Shown here in pieces: positions 22,766 through 34,662 of a stretch of 64,000 nucleotides of DNA; the stretch's first letter is position 1, and each line of letters opens with the position of its first letter. The notes below the pieces were generated by a model, which did no database searches, had not been told where the DNA came from, and saw only the letters and a list, made by a program, of their open reading frames with translations. Source of the DNA: Hyaloscypha bicolor E (lineage: Eukaryota; Ascomycota; Leotiomycetes; Helotiales; Hyaloscyphaceae). The position numbers and the translations under genes are program-made. The stretch spans positions 186,001-250,000 of the forward strand of contig NW_020194615.1 in the NCBI RefSeq assembly GCF_002865645.1. Reading direction: 5' to 3'.

Positions 22766-23674
22766 GTTGTGTTGTTGAAGCACAAAGTTCTTTCAAGGTG
22801 GGATGTAGTGGGGCAAGCAGGGATGATGTCTTCGCAACATTTTCGGGTGCATGATTTTCTGAGTCAACCTCTCTTCTCCTCATCAACCTCACTCTAAAAC
22901 ACAGTGCATCGTTATCCTACAGCACGGAACCGATTTACTCGCAACTGACGTCTGGATGCAGCTGGCATTGTATTGGAGATAATTCTTTCCACCACTCAGG
23001 ACTTTTGGGCGTGATCGAACTCCCCGCAGCAGACCTACACATCCTTTCTCCCAGCATCCACCCTCGAAAGCCATGTACCAAGTGTCAAAGATCCTGGTGA
23101 TCTAGAAGCCATTTCTTCCGTATCTTTCAGCAGGCTGTAGAGAAGCCAAGAAACGCGGGGAGGACGTGCTCTTCCCGTCCCCATTACTGCCCCACTTGAT
23201 CTTGAAGGGGCTCTCCTTTCAGCTTGCCATCAACGCTGCCGCTCTTCATCACGTTTCCAATCAGCCTATTATGTTCTGATCAGCGCATCTCCGTGGCTTG
23301 CTCTGAGGCTAACGACCCCGCAACATCCTGGCAGTGGCTCTCAAGCCTCTGGTTTCATTGGACCACTCCTCAGGGCTGAGGTGCCGAGCTATCCAACTTC
23401 TCCAAGTGGCATTTGTGGGAAAGCTCAGCTAGAGTTGAAGCAGTTTGCTCTAGTTGCCAGAAGTGCTGCTGATTGATGCTGTTCCGCGCGTTCCTCCTTC
23501 CTAGTGGAACCACCGAAGTACTTCAGCTCAGCTGACAGGGAAAACTAGGTGGGTTCCAATTTCCAAGAAGCTATATATATGCAAGCTCTCTTCCCTCCCT
23601 CTCTTCGCTCACATACCTGCTTCCATCAAACTCAAGTAGCATCTCAATCTCAGATTACCTGCTCTACAATCAAC
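22766..23674. promoter_or_regulatory. Divergent promoter region between rqc2 and the RidA gene
   Basis: About 0.9 kb separates the two start codons. No coding frame is supported. The right end has a TATA-like box and a CT-rich leader belonging to the RidA gene. The rqc2 side shows no TATA. Confidence 0.5.
23571..23612 (+). promoter_or_regulatory. TATA-like box and CT-rich start region of the RidA gene
   Basis: CTATATATAT at 23571-23580 lies about 100 nt before the ATG and is followed directly by a pyrimidine-rich stretch (CTCTCTTCCCTCCCTCTC). This is a typical core-promoter layout for well-expressed fungal genes. The role is inferred. Confidence 0.5.
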
Positions 23675-24167
23675 ATGTCTTCTCCCAAGCACTTCAACAC
23701 CGAGGCAGGCTCTCCACCTTACAGGAACCTCTTCCACAACGTAACCGTCGTCCCTCCCAACACATCGCTCGCCTATATTTCTACCCAATGGGCAGCGGAC
23801 CCCACCACTGGTGAGCTCGCTGCAGGCTGTGAGGGAGACATCGGCAAGCAATCTAAGATCATCTGGACCAACATCGTGGCCATTCTCCAAGAACTCGGCG
23901 TCACAATGAAGGACGTTGTTCACAGGACTGTCAATTTCATGTGAGTTGGGAAATGGGAAGCATGCGTATCATACTAACACTCTATATAGAGAGTTCGATG
24001 ATGAGAAAGGGAAGGCAGTGGTGGAGGCCTCTATGGAGGCGATGCCTGATGCGTGGAAGGCGGACGCTCTTTCCAGTTCGTTGAGGTTCAATGGTGTTAG
24101 CCATTTCCATCGCCCTGGGATTGTGTATGCAGTGGACCTTGTGGTTGCTGTGCCCAATTCCAAGTGA
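23675..24167 (+). CDS. RidA/YjgF-family protein
   Basis: Two exons (23675-23940, 23990-24167) with a 49 nt intron give 147 residues. The fold signature is visible: LAYISTQWAADPTTGEL, then KQSKIIWTNIVAILQELGVT and MKDVVHRTVNFIEFDDE. The last strand, VYAVDLVVAVP, ends the chain. RidA proteins are trimeric and hydrolyse reactive enamine/imine intermediates; many fungal paralogs have unknown substrates. The usual catalytic Arg region is represented by SSLRFNGVSHF. Whether that Arg is the equivalent one needs an alignment. The alternative upstream in-frame start at 23549 is not ATG and lies over the TATA box, so it is rejected. Confidence 0.85.
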
Positions 24168-24462
24168 AGTTGCGCGCTGGATTCATGTCACGCCATTAGT
24201 GCTTTTGAGGAATCGAGAGTATTGTCCGATATTTTCGTGGGCTAAATTGTCCGTGAACACAAACATTATACGGTCCTACATATATGATTCAATATCCCAT
24301 TATTTCCCAGTTCAACGATTTATTTTTCTTGCCTCGGAGTGATCTCAATGCGGACCGCAAAGTTGTTGGCGCGTGGATCGAGTTGCCAAAACTGGTCATT
24401 GATTTTTCCACTCTAATCGACCATTTGATTGTGGTTAGCAACGTCAAGGGCCGTCAACCCCT

Positions 24463-25385
24463 TCAAAATCCACAGTTTCCCAAGAAATCAAAATGCAACT
24501 CCGCAACCTCCACCACCGAATCCGGTCTCCCCGTCTCAAAATCCCCACCCTTCACCTCCTCAACCCTCGCCTCCGGTTTCTGGCCCAAAAGTCAGCTCTC
24601 ATCCTTCTCCTCACTCCCTATCTATTAACTTACAATCTCCCTCACATTTTCCACATAGGGCCAAAGCACATCATCCCTCGCACACATCGCCATCGTCTCA
24701 CACCGCACCCTCCCAAAGAATCCCCACATATCCTGCTCAAACACACAGCTATAAATCTGAGTCCTCCCTTTCCACGCCCGGGTATGATCAATGACCTCAC
24801 CCTGCTTGAATTCCAGATCATCTCAGACGCCATGGCTCGCTAAATAGTCCCATGTTTTCTGGAGGTGGGCGCCGGAAGCGATGGGCTCGTTCAATGGGAT
24901 GTTGATTAGTGTGTTGAGGGCGATTTGCTCGGAACGGGTCATGATGGCGGTTCCGACTAGGCAGAGAGTTAGGACGGTGGTGGGGTAGAGGGCTGCAAGC
25001 TCGGTGGCCAGGCTGGCGCCGGAATGGTGGCCTAGGAGGTGGAACTTGGTGAGGTTGAGGGAGTTGAAGAGCTGCATGAAGACATCTACGTAGTAGGCTG
25101 TATTTGGGGGTTGAGTTTCTGGGTCGTATGAGCTGCCGAATCTAGATTGAGGTTAGGAGCAATGGGAAAAGGTGACGGAAGGAAGGACCCAGGCATATCT
25201 GGTGCAAAACAATCGTGACCTCGAGCAGCGTGGAGCTTCATTATGGTTTCAAAGTGTCTAGAACTATTGGCGGACATGTGGAGGAAAACGCATGGTGCCT
25301 TTTTTGGTGACTGGGTTGTGAGGAGGAACCGGTAGTGCAGTTGGCCGTCTGGCGCATTGAAGTAGGCTTTCTTTATGGAAGACAT
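24463..25385 (-). pseudogene. Alpha/beta hydrolase gene interrupted by one in-frame TGA
   Basis: Exons 25385-25189, 25141-24634 and 24579-24463 join to 274 codons. The family parts are all present: KAPCVFLHMSANSSRHFETI, CFAPDMPGFGSSYDPE, the nucleophile elbow LLGHHSGASLATE, an acidic residue in CARDDVLWPYVE and the late His in VAELHFDFLG. Reading stops at TGA 24825-24823 (codon 172) between YLASHGV and DDLEFKQGEV, and the same frame then resumes without loss. One C-to-T change of a CGA codon would explain this. The first intron starts with GTCCTT, a weak donor. As read, the product lacks the catalytic Asp and His. Before the lesion it was probably a small esterase-type enzyme. It is divergent from the P450 gene. 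Confidence 0.75.
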
Positions 25386-25999
25386 GACTGGGTAAAAAAT
25401 GTTGAGGTGAGTGAGCTTATTTTGCCCTTTATATTTCCTGGCTTTACATTTCATGTTCTTTGGTTTGGAATGCGGTCCTTATCTTGTGCTCAACTTGTGT
25501 GGGGCAACAATAGTTCTGTCCAACCTCCTCGCCATATATTATCACCATAACTTCCTTCCCGGATCTAAATCAACCTCTCCTGCTCATCCAAACCGCTAGT
25601 GAGCAGACCCATTTATAATAAGATCTTCAAAAGAAGAAGTCGATCCAAACTTTTCTCATGATCTGCATACAAACGCCGGCAAATTCAAGTCAGGGGCGGA
25701 AGGGCAACTAGTTGCCGAAAACACCATCACCCCACTCCTGTACCTTTTCACTATCTTATCTCAGATGAGGGGCACAATTGCAGTCCAGTCTCAACAAGAT
25801 GTAGGGAATTAGTTTGAATGATGGCTTTGCCCATCATATGCGTGTGATGATTGGTCCGCGCTCTGGGTACAATCCGCCAAAATTGGACATGCGGATAGAC
25901 ATCCGAAGTGGATGACTTGCAGTCTTTTCCCTTTTCTTAAGCAAACAATCTATGAGATATACAACATCAAATCCTTTCTCAAAGTGAAATAAGATTGTT
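25386..25999. other. Divergent promoter region between hydrolase relic and P450
   Basis: About 0.6 kb between two opposing start codons. No gene seen. A shared promoter is possible. Confidence 0.45.
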
Positions 26000-27763
26000 A
26001 TGTACACAGTTATGGAATCGATAGTAGATAACCTCGATGTTGGGCACGTCCTTGTATCGAAGGGCTTTCTATCGCCGTCCGCTGCCATCGCATTAGTTGC
26101 TGGCATTCTTATTTACATACTCTATGTAAGGTCTCAAATTCCCATCTTGAAGCAAAACTCACAAGACATAAGAAACAAGCAACCCAAACCGACCACCCCT
26201 CTGTCCCCCACCTCCCCAGCGCCCCCAACCCCATCCCCTTCATCGGTAACCTCCTCCCCCTCGGCGGCCGCACCCACCGTAACGACAGCACCGTCTATTC
26301 CTCCTGGTCCCGCGACCTCAACACCGACCTCTTTCAACTGCGTCTCGGAAACCAACGAACCATCGTCGCCTCCAGCTTCTCCACAATCAAAGACCTCTGG
26401 ATCGGGCACTCAAACTCCCTCATCGACCGCCCCTTTCAACATGGCTTCGCCGACAAACTCCAGCTTGATATCTCTGGTGCCGCGATGACGGAAGAGATTA
26501 GGAGGTGTAGGAAGGCGGCGATGAGAGCGTTGGGGAAGCCGAGCTGGGCGGGGTATTATCCATTGCTTGAGCCGAGCAGTGTGGATTTGGTCGGGAATGT
26601 GTTTAGGAAGGGTGAGAATGGGGGAAGGGAGTTGGAGATCTACCCGTATTTGAGGCAGGTGATATTTGATTTAGCGTTGTCGTTAACATATGGAGCAAGG
26701 CAGAAGGATGCGGATGATCAGTTTGTGTTGACGTTGATTAAGAATATCAATATTATTTCGTGAGTATCCTCCATGTTCAGTTTGTATGTGGGAAAAAATT
26801 GCTGATAGGTAACAGGAAAGTCCGGTCCTCGACGCAGAGGTTCAGGGATTACGTCCCGATTTTGAGATTCCTCATCCCTGATGTAGTCAGTGGGAACGTG
26901 GTTGTGACAGCTGAGAAAATTCGGCAACAACACTTGGATGTCCTCTACGCTTCACTGAAGAAGAGAATAGCAGAAGGAGAAGAAGTGAACTGCGTCATCA
27001 CCGGACTGGTGAAGGACAAGCTTTCAGAAGAGGAACAACACGGTACATGCAAAGCACTTCTCCAAGCAGCCCCTGACTCGACAGCTTCTTCCGTATACAT
27101 TGGGGTCGCATGGCTTTGCAGTCCTGCTGGAAAGGAGTACCAAGAAGATCTATACCATGCTATTCTCGAGGCATATGACGGAAATAGAGGCAAAGCATGG
27201 GAGATGGCGTTCAGGGAAGAAAAAGTCCCTCTTATTGTCTCATTCTACAAGGAAACGCTTAGATTCTGGACTGCAACACCATTCGCAACACCACGTACCA
27301 CTGTCAACGATATCCAATACAGAGGCACCACTATCCCGAAAGGAATAACAATGATAATGAATGCCCAAGAAGCAAATCACGACAAGAGCTGGTACGGAGA
27401 TGATGCGGAGACTTTCAACCCGAAACGATTCATTGGCAATGACACATCACTGCCACATCTTACTTTTGGCGCTGGGAGTCGTATCTGTCCAGCAGCTGCA
27501 TTGAGCAATCGAATTATCTAGTAAGTTCTGCCCAACTGAAAGCGTGAAATGGAGAATGGTTGACGTTTATAAGTGCACTCATCTTGAGGCTTATCCTTGC
27601 GTTCGAAATGGAAGAGGCCACTGAACCTGGTGCTAGGAAACCGAATGTTGATATGTTGGGCTTCTCCGATGTCCATAATAGCCTTGTGGCTCGACCGAGA
27701 AAGTTTGACTGCCATTACACAGCACGCGACGCCGAATGGCTTGAGAGTATCATGAGCAAGTGA
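26000..27763 (+). CDS. Cytochrome P450 (CYP504-like)
   Basis: Exons 26000-26125, 26173-26759, 26816-27520 and 27574-27763 give 535 residues. An N-terminal membrane anchor (IALVAGILIYILY) is followed by the Pro-rich hinge PSAPNPIPFIGNLLPLGG. The I-helix region reads LLQAAPDSTASSVYIG, the K-helix KETLRFW (E-x-x-R), and the heme loop FGAGSRICPAAALSNR, in which Cys is the iron ligand. The text around CRKAAMRALGKP and LQAAPD resembles fungal phenylacetate hydroxylases (CYP504), from memory only. Heme monooxygenases of this type sit in the ER membrane. The first intron (47 nt, TAAG acceptor) is needed to switch frames before the hinge. Without it the frame becomes a Pro/Ser/Thr-rich run and ends at 26488. 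The last intron also uses TAAG, which supports the model. A start at 26012 is equally possible. Confidence 0.88.
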
Positions 27764-29393
27764 AAGATAGAGATTGGTCGAGAGTATCGAAAATAGGGCA
27801 GTGGTAAATGTAAACTCAGTTTTGTTATGAATGCAGATGATGAAGCAAGAAGGATTGGCAGGAGTAACGTTTTGGCTCGGAGAAGAAAGGAGCGAACAAA
27901 CAGTTGAAAGAGCGAAAAGAGAATTTAGAAGATGAGCTAGCAATGTAAAACAACTGCAACAAATCCCAAGTTCAAGATTCGATTTCAATTTCATGGCCAA
28001 CCTCAATATACCAGAACTTTTGGAACAACGGTTAATGTACAGCAACAACCTTACCAACTTCAGATCAGTTTTTGCTAATCTAATGATGTTGAGCATAGAA
28101 GTTTTGTGCTGGTATCGTTATTTAACCATCGATTTTGTTCTGGTTCGGAGGTCGACGAAGAGAACATGGGTGAATGAACGAGGTGGAGGTGAGATGGTTT
28201 TGCCGGCACGCACAACTTCGCGCCTTGAGAAATCTCTCCAAGACAACATCAACATCACAATGACGACTCTTGTCCGCATCCTCCACCACAATCAAAGCCC
28301 ATGATATGTGTTGTAATGTAATTAAAATGATGACCTATATCCTGTCGGCGATAGCCGTGCGTGCCCAAGGCTGTTTAATGGGTTCTACGACTCCCAAGCG
28401 GCAGAGACGCGGACGACTGAACGCGACTTGGACAAGCCCACTGTACCAATCGCAATAGCTGTACAGGTCTGAATACACATCAAACGTGCAGAAGAATCTC
28501 CGCATGCAAGGTCGGCATAAAATACGTTGGACGAAAGCAAAGGTCCGTTCTGTTGCTTTTTGATATTTCTGTACGGACCAGATACTGACGCTTTTGTTTC
28601 TTCCAGTAGAAGATATCAACTTCCATAGCCGCAGAGAGATCAACATCAACTGCAAGTTGTCGTGGCCATAATACAAAAAAATTTCCGGCATTAGCAACCC
28701 CGCGTCGTTTCCAGCGAGTCCAAGTATGTCCAAGTTGATTGCGAGTGAGGGCAGGCAGAGGTATTCGGAGGCAGTTCACCAAACATATTTGTGAGCTGAT
28801 AGTGTATCACTCCGCTCCTCAAGGGTGAGGACGGGGGAACCGTGGGCAGCCGGACTTACGTTTGGATATACATCCATTTCGAGTTGTTCATGGTTTCTCG
28901 CTTGCCGTTTCAAGAAGTCACACCTCTTGTTTGCCGAACATACAATTTTCGTACTGCCGCATACTACGGGGATGGCATAATCATATACTTACCTTTGTCG
29001 AGATCTTTCTTGCGAGGCTGGCTGCATCTCAGCAAGCTTCGGAGTGCTTATTCAAACGTCGGAGTTGAATCAAGATTTGCCGGAAGGACATCCGATTCCT
29101 GGCCTTGGCATCGATTTTGATCTAGATATCCCACCCTTTCCACCATCGCTCCACGGTTCCGCCGCAATGGTCAAAGTTATCCGACCCTGCCGATCTCTGC
29201 ATGGAGATCCGTCCCGTCTGGAGCTAGACCCCACTTCTGCGATTACGTGCTATTCTCGCGTTATCAACAAAGTCATTTTTATTTCTATGTATAGATTTTT
29301 TGTCTCTTTGAACATTTCCCTTTTCATTCTTTGCCTTCTTCACTCTCTCTTATTCTGATATTCGTGTAATTGTTATCCTTTCCACCTGCAGCC
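27764..29393. other. Intergenic region, no gene seen
   Basis: 1.6 kb with short unconvincing frames on both strands. The right end (about 29300-29360) is a T/C-rich promoter-proximal stretch of the next gene. Confidence 0.5.
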
Positions 29394-30660
29394 ATGAGTT
29401 CATTAACTCCCGCTCCTCGCGGAGGCTCCTCCGCCCTCTTCACCCCTCTCACCATAGCAAACGGCAAAACAACACTCAACCACCGCATAATAATGGCCCC
29501 CATGACACGCAACCGCGGCATCCCCCTCCCCCCATCAGACCCCTCAACACCGACGCGAATCTGGATCCCCGACTCCCTAATAGCAACTTACTACTCCCAA
29601 CGCACCACCCCCGGCGGTCTCCAAATAACCGAAAGCGCCCTCGTCTCTCCCTCCGCGGGTGCCATGCCCGGCGTCCCCGGTCTCTGGCTCCCAGAACAAA
29701 TTGAAGGCTGGAAATTGGTGACTTCCGCCGTTCACAAAAAAGGAGGAACAATCTACGCACAGCTCTGCCACCACGGCCGTGTCGCCCTGCCGCAATTCAC
29801 GGGCCTGCCTGCCGTCTCTGCTTCCGCTACCCCTTGGTCCACCGATGAGAAATATCCGTATCCGCCACCGGGCGAGAGTTCGCGTGTTATGTTGAAAGAG
29901 ATCCCGCCGCTTGAACTTTCCGAAGAGGGACTAAAGAACACGATTGCGGATTTCCTTACGGCGGCGAAGAATGCAATGGAAGCGGGCTTCGATGGCGTGG
30001 AACTGCATGCGGGAAATGGATACCTCCTCGAACAATTCTTAGCTTCCGGTGTGAATAAAAGGACGGATAAGTACGGCGGAAGTGCAGAAAATAGATGTAG
30101 ATTTGTGGTTGAAGTTGTAGAGGAGGTGGGGAAGGCGATTGGGATTGAGAATGTGGCTGTTAGGATGAGTCCGTGGGGTGTGTATAATGATATCCAAGAC
30201 GATGATCGGTTTGAGACGTGGGGTACGTTGTGTAGGGCGCTTGGGAAGCTGGGGGGGTTGAGTTATGTGCATTTTGTGGAGGCGAGAGAAGACGAAAAGC
30301 CGCTTTGGGAGAAGAGTTGGGGAGAAGGGAGGGAACTTGGGTTTGAGTGGGCGAGGGAAGGGCTGGGGAGTGTTCCGGTTTTTAGTGCTGGGGTTTGGGA
30401 CGCGGACAGTGTGTGGGGAGCGGTGGAGACTGGGAAAGTGGATGCGTGTGTGTTCGCTAGGTGGTTTGTTAGCAATCTGGATTTGGTTGAGAGGTAAGTC
30501 ATTCTTTGGATTTGTTGGAAGGAGACTGACATGACACTTTAGATTGAAACTTGGAAAGGAACTTACAATGTATAATCGAGCGAAATTTTATGGTCCTACA
30601 AGTAAGAGGGAGGTGGGATACACGGATTACCTTACGTGGGGAGAGAGTGCGGGGAAGTAG
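29394..30660 (+). CDS. Old Yellow Enzyme-type NADH:flavin oxidoreductase
   Basis: Two exons (29394-30493, 30543-30660) give 405 residues, the family's normal length. It starts at the second in-frame ATG, after a CCTGCAGCC leader. The TIM-barrel signatures are present: LFTPLTIANGKTTLNHRII and MAPMTRNR at the N end, LCHHGRVALPQF, the active-site block FDGVELHAGNGYLLEQFL (His and Asn hold the substrate), and NKRTDKYGGSAENRCRF. FMN-phosphate binding is at PVFSAGVWDADS ... VDACVFARWFVSNLDL. The enzyme would reduce activated C=C bonds with NAD(P)H. Members act in stress defence, xenobiotic reduction or secondary metabolism. No cluster partner is adjacent except the P450 1.6 kb upstream. Confidence 0.92.
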
Positions 30661-32460
30661 AATAAGTTACTTAGCTTCCCAAAAGACTCAATCTGATAGC
30701 GAACTCGAGAACCAACTTTGCCATACATTCAACAATCTTTTGTAGACTTTCAATAATCGAATCAATGCTCAGGACTGCCTGCCATGCCATATGCCCCAGC
30801 TAGCCTCCTTGTGCCGTCCTCGCCCGTTACCCTTGCTCGGGAAGACTGAGGAGGCGGCTGAGCTTGAGTGGACGTATAGGCGCGTGTGAAAGCAAGATGC
30901 TATTCTGGCACAGAATATCTGAATGGAAGGAATACCGGGGAAGCGCGACGGATGCGTATGGTGGCTCGGTGGCGCCTAAGTTCGGACGGGTACCAAACTA
31001 GCAATTGTGTTCGGAATCGGATCATAGGAGGGGGAGTTTGAACTATCATATGGTTGTTGTGTGGTGGACAGAGCGGAGCCAATCCAGGAGCGCAATGTAT
31101 ATGCAGAGAGGGACTGTGTATTCACCACTCCGGGATGCGCACTGCTGTTGCATATCCGAGGGTCCACTGGCTTATGGGATTCTGGGTTGATCTATCGAGG
31201 AGATCGCATGGTCGATATCGGATGAAATTCGAGAGAGTAGATTTTCGACAGGTTGTCCTGATCCAAGCTGCTAGACGGCAATTGCAGAAGTCAGGACATC
31301 CGTGAGCTTACTCGTCACTGTGAGGCTTCAAGTCGATTGCGGCCCTCTCACTCGCTGCGTGACGTGGCTTTGTTGCAGATCGAGAGAGTTGTCTGGATGG
31401 TTCTCGTCTGGACTAGGCCTTTGATGACACGAAAACTCGTGATGTCGAATGGAGACTCGCCGCTAGCGGCCGAATCGCCCTGGTCGCGGAAGCTATCCGC
31501 TGCTGGGAGAGCTGTTGCCATGGGAGACGGCCAATCTTTGCAGCTGACGCTGGACCTCGGTGATGTCTCCGTCGGTGGAACATGAAATTGAACATCTGAT
31601 ATCACCTTCAAGACAGTTGAATCTCCCAAGGACGTCAACTCTGAGACTGGGATTTATCTTCGTTATGGTTGTCTGTAGACTTCGAGCCCGGCATAAATGC
31701 ATGTGAAGAGGCGGCACACAGTTGCGCATTGCCCAATGACTTTATTCCACGACAAGATTTATGCAGGACTTACATGGCACATCACCTGCCGGGATGAGAC
31801 CAGCTGAGCCCAGCCCCGTCGCAATCAATTCGATGCTGAGACTCTGAGAGCTCCCCTCACACCTGTTGCTATGATGATCTCGGGTTGCATTGCAGGATTG
31901 CGAGCTGCAGCTGGAGCTCTGCCCGCCTGAATCGGGAGCTCTCGATTCGACGCGCCCCCCCGCAGAACACCAATTGCCAGCCCCTTCGTCGGGCAAATTT
32001 GTGATTGAACACACAATGAACAAGCATCATGCAATAGTGATCCCTGATTCGTCCTGAGTGAGGGGGTTTGCTTTGGGCTGCACAGGCCGGCGCTCATCTC
32101 GAAGTGAGACATCCTCGCCAACGACGCTAAGCCCACTAGCGCTGTAAACAAACGAGTCAACAAGGCTTGGGCGAATATATTGGGCCCTGCTTCGAAAGCC
32201 TTCTCCCTTCTTTTCCATTCCTCCACACAATTTCAAAACTTCTTCAACCACATACCTCCACCCCCAGTCCAGCCTTGCATCTGCATCGCAACACACCTCT
32301 CACCACCCTCTCTCTTCCTTCTTCTCCCCCAGGAAAGACGAGTCAAGAAGCGTTCGCGCTCTCTTCCTCACCTTCTTTCACCCCAAAGAAGCAAGAGACC
32401 CCTTCTTGTCTTCCTTTCGGCACGTCGAAAGGCATTCGAGAAGAAGGCCTCCTGCACTGA
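30661..32460. other. Intergenic region, no gene seen
   Basis: 1.8 kb. The left part has shadow frames only. The right part (32160-32460) is pyrimidine-rich, has an acceptor-like CCCCCAG near 32330, and probably forms the 5' leader and introns of hex-1. It contains no ATG from 32160 to 32460. Confidence 0.45.
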
Positions 32461-33318
32461 GAAGTCGTCAACCTGGACTTTGACGCGCGAGTTCCGATCC
32501 CGTTCAGCATCTTCCCGTCGTCGTACCGGAGCGACGCCGCCGAAACAACCACCCAGACTCACGTCGAGGGAGAGATCAACCTACCACAAGCACAGCAGCG
32601 CGTCGGACGGGAGGATAAATACTCCTCTTTCTCTGCCACTCTTCCTTCTCAACGCGACCAATTCCGCCAGGAAGAAGTTCATATCCAACGCGAAGAGGAT
32701 CGTCACCACCGTCCGAGCCGCACAGAAGACGTCTACATCCGTGAAGAGCGCAGGTCAGTACAGCATTCGCAGCATAGCAATTCCTTCCTCAGGTTTCAAA
32801 TTAAACTATTGGCACGGTTACATGACGCGTCCAAGCGCCAATCGTTCTGATCCGACTTTGCAACGCTTTCCTTCTTTCGTTTGTTGACACAGTAACGCAC
32901 ACCGACTATTATTTTCTTCCATCATCTAACTTCTCTTCTCTATAGGCCCGACTACAAGCACACCTCAGCACACATCGACGTCGAGCTCCCACACCACCGA
33001 AGACACTACGACTCTGACATCCGTATCGAAGTTCCTCATCACCGTCGTCGCCACTACGAGACTGAGATTGACGTGACCGAGCGTGAATACCGATCTCGCT
33101 TCCAGCCAACCTATCGTGAGGAGACTCGAGTCGAAACTACTGTCGACCCTCGCTCCGAATACCCAAGCCGTTCTCAATACTCCTCTCAGGAAGAGACTAG
33201 AGTCGAGACTACCGTCGACCCTCCTCGCTTTGAACTCCCAAGACACTCCCAATACTCTTCTCAGGAAGAGACTCGCGTAGAAACAACAGTCGACGCTCCT
33301 CGCTTCAAGCAAGACAAG
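32461..33318 (+). CDS. hex-1: Upstream exons for an N-terminal extension of a long HEX-1 form
   Basis: The frame is open from just after the TGA at 32458-32460 to a donor at 32753/32754, and again from 32946 into the hex-1 start exon. Joining the two gives continuous protein: VVNLDFDARVPIPFS, VHIQREEDRHHRPSRTEDVY, then RPDYKHTSAHIDVELPHHRR and three EETRVETTVD repeats. It runs in phase into MGYYDEDG. The text is clearly coding in character (charged, His/Arg/Glu-rich), but no ATG is found in the first exon, so an upstream coding exon or a non-AUG start is missing from the model. From memory, some Woronin-body genes make long and short forms by splicing. Exact 5' end unknown. Confidence 0.6.
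33109..33306 (+). repeat. Three imperfect coding repeats of about 25 residues
   Basis: The unit (R/Q)EETRVETTVD(P/A) plus a variable linker with SQYSS occurs three times, with periods of 72 and 75 bp. It lies in the N-terminal extension just before the short HEX-1 start. Confidence 0.75.
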
Positions 33319-34051
33319 ATGGGTTACTACGATGAAGATGGTAAGTCAATCTCGTGAATTAATCCGCAGCACACTCCTAAACCTACTTCAGGTCACTACC
33401 ACTCATTCCGCCATGGTCTCCACCAAGCGGCTGATCGTGTCTTTGGACGCCCTCATCATCATCACCACCATCATGATAGGGAAGAGATTGACATTACCAT
33501 AGGTGGACGGCCTGAGTCTGCTACTAAGCACACTTTTGTCGAATCACCCGCTCCCCCCAATACTGTCACTATCCCATGCCACCACATCCGCGTCGGCGAT
33601 CTCTTGATCCTCCAAGGTCGTCCTTGCCAAGTCATTCGCATCACAACCTCAGCTGCTACCGGCCAACACCGATACTTGGGAGTTGATCTCTTCACCAAGC
33701 AATTGCACGAAGAGTCTTCGTTCATCTCCAACCCAAGCCCAAGTGTTGTCGTCCAGACCATGCTGGGTCCTGTCTTCAAGCAATATCGTGTCCTCGACCT
33801 CCAGGATGGCACTGGTAAGTCAACCTGACCTCGTCCCAATCAATCCCCTGCTTACCATTTCCTTAGTTGTTGCTATGACCGAGACTGGTGATGTCAAGCA
33901 AGCCATTCCCGTCATCGATCAGTCTAAGCTCTGGTCCCGTCTCTCCGAAGCCTTCGAGAGTGGTCGTGGTAGTGTTCGTGTCCTCGTCCTCAGTGACCAT
34001 GGACGTGAGCTCGCCGTCGAGATGAAAGTCCTCCATGGCTCTCGCCTGTAA
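33319..34051 (+). CDS. hex-1: HEX-1, Woronin body core protein (short form)
   Basis: Exons 33319-33340, 33392-33814 and 33867-34051 give 209 residues. The start MGYYDEDGHYHSFRHG matches the known short-form start. A His-rich linker (seven consecutive His) is followed by the crystalline core: TVTIPCHHIRVGDLLILQGR, YLGVDLFTKQLHEESSFISN, VVVQTMLGPVFKQYRVLDLQ and VVAMTETGDVKQAIPVIDQS. The C terminus is HGSRL, the PTS1 signal that sends it to peroxisomes, where it self-assembles into the dense core that plugs septal pores after wounding. The fold is related to eIF5A. Upstream exons in phase (32461-33318) indicate an additional long form. Presence of this gene places the organism in Pezizomycotina. 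Confidence 0.96.
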
Positions 34052-34662
34052 ATTTTCCTCCGTCCTTGTCTTTACATAGCGTGGAGTCTCATCTACTACC
34101 AAGTGGTGATTTGGCAAGGGAACATACTTCAGATGGATCGCAACGGAATGGAAATCAAATTGTTTATGGGTGGAAATGGAGTTGCATAATGAGTGCTTGG
34201 ATGCTGGATCTTTGGGGGTGCATTTGATGAATCGAGATCTACTTCTTGGCTGGCGGATCCTGCTTTCCTTGGGAGGCGGTCGATTAGCTGGCTTTGAGGA
34301 GGAGAGAAAGGTTCTTCCGATGTTTCTCAGATATGAAGGCTTTTTGTATGTGTAGATAAGAACGATAGATTCAGAATGGAAATGAATGAATACCAAGGCC
34401 AATACCATTTGCTTCCAAGTTGTTTGACTTGTATTATTAATGTGCTGTGTTGTGTTTTACGGCTGCTTCGTCGTCCACCTCAGATGGCGAGCTTGTGCCG
34501 AATGGGAAGGTCTCACCCCTGACCAGATCCCCCACTTTACGATAAGATCCCCCAAGGTCCCCCCCAAGGCCCTTCACCCCCTCATCTTCCGCGCTTCTCC
34601 ATCTTGATCTTCTACACGAACACCATCTTCCATCTCCTCATCAATCAACTAAATCTGCTAGC
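34052..34662. other. Intergenic region, no gene seen
   Basis: 3' flank of hex-1 and promoter/leader of the peptidase gene. The latter is C/T-rich near 34590-34640. Confidence 0.5.
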
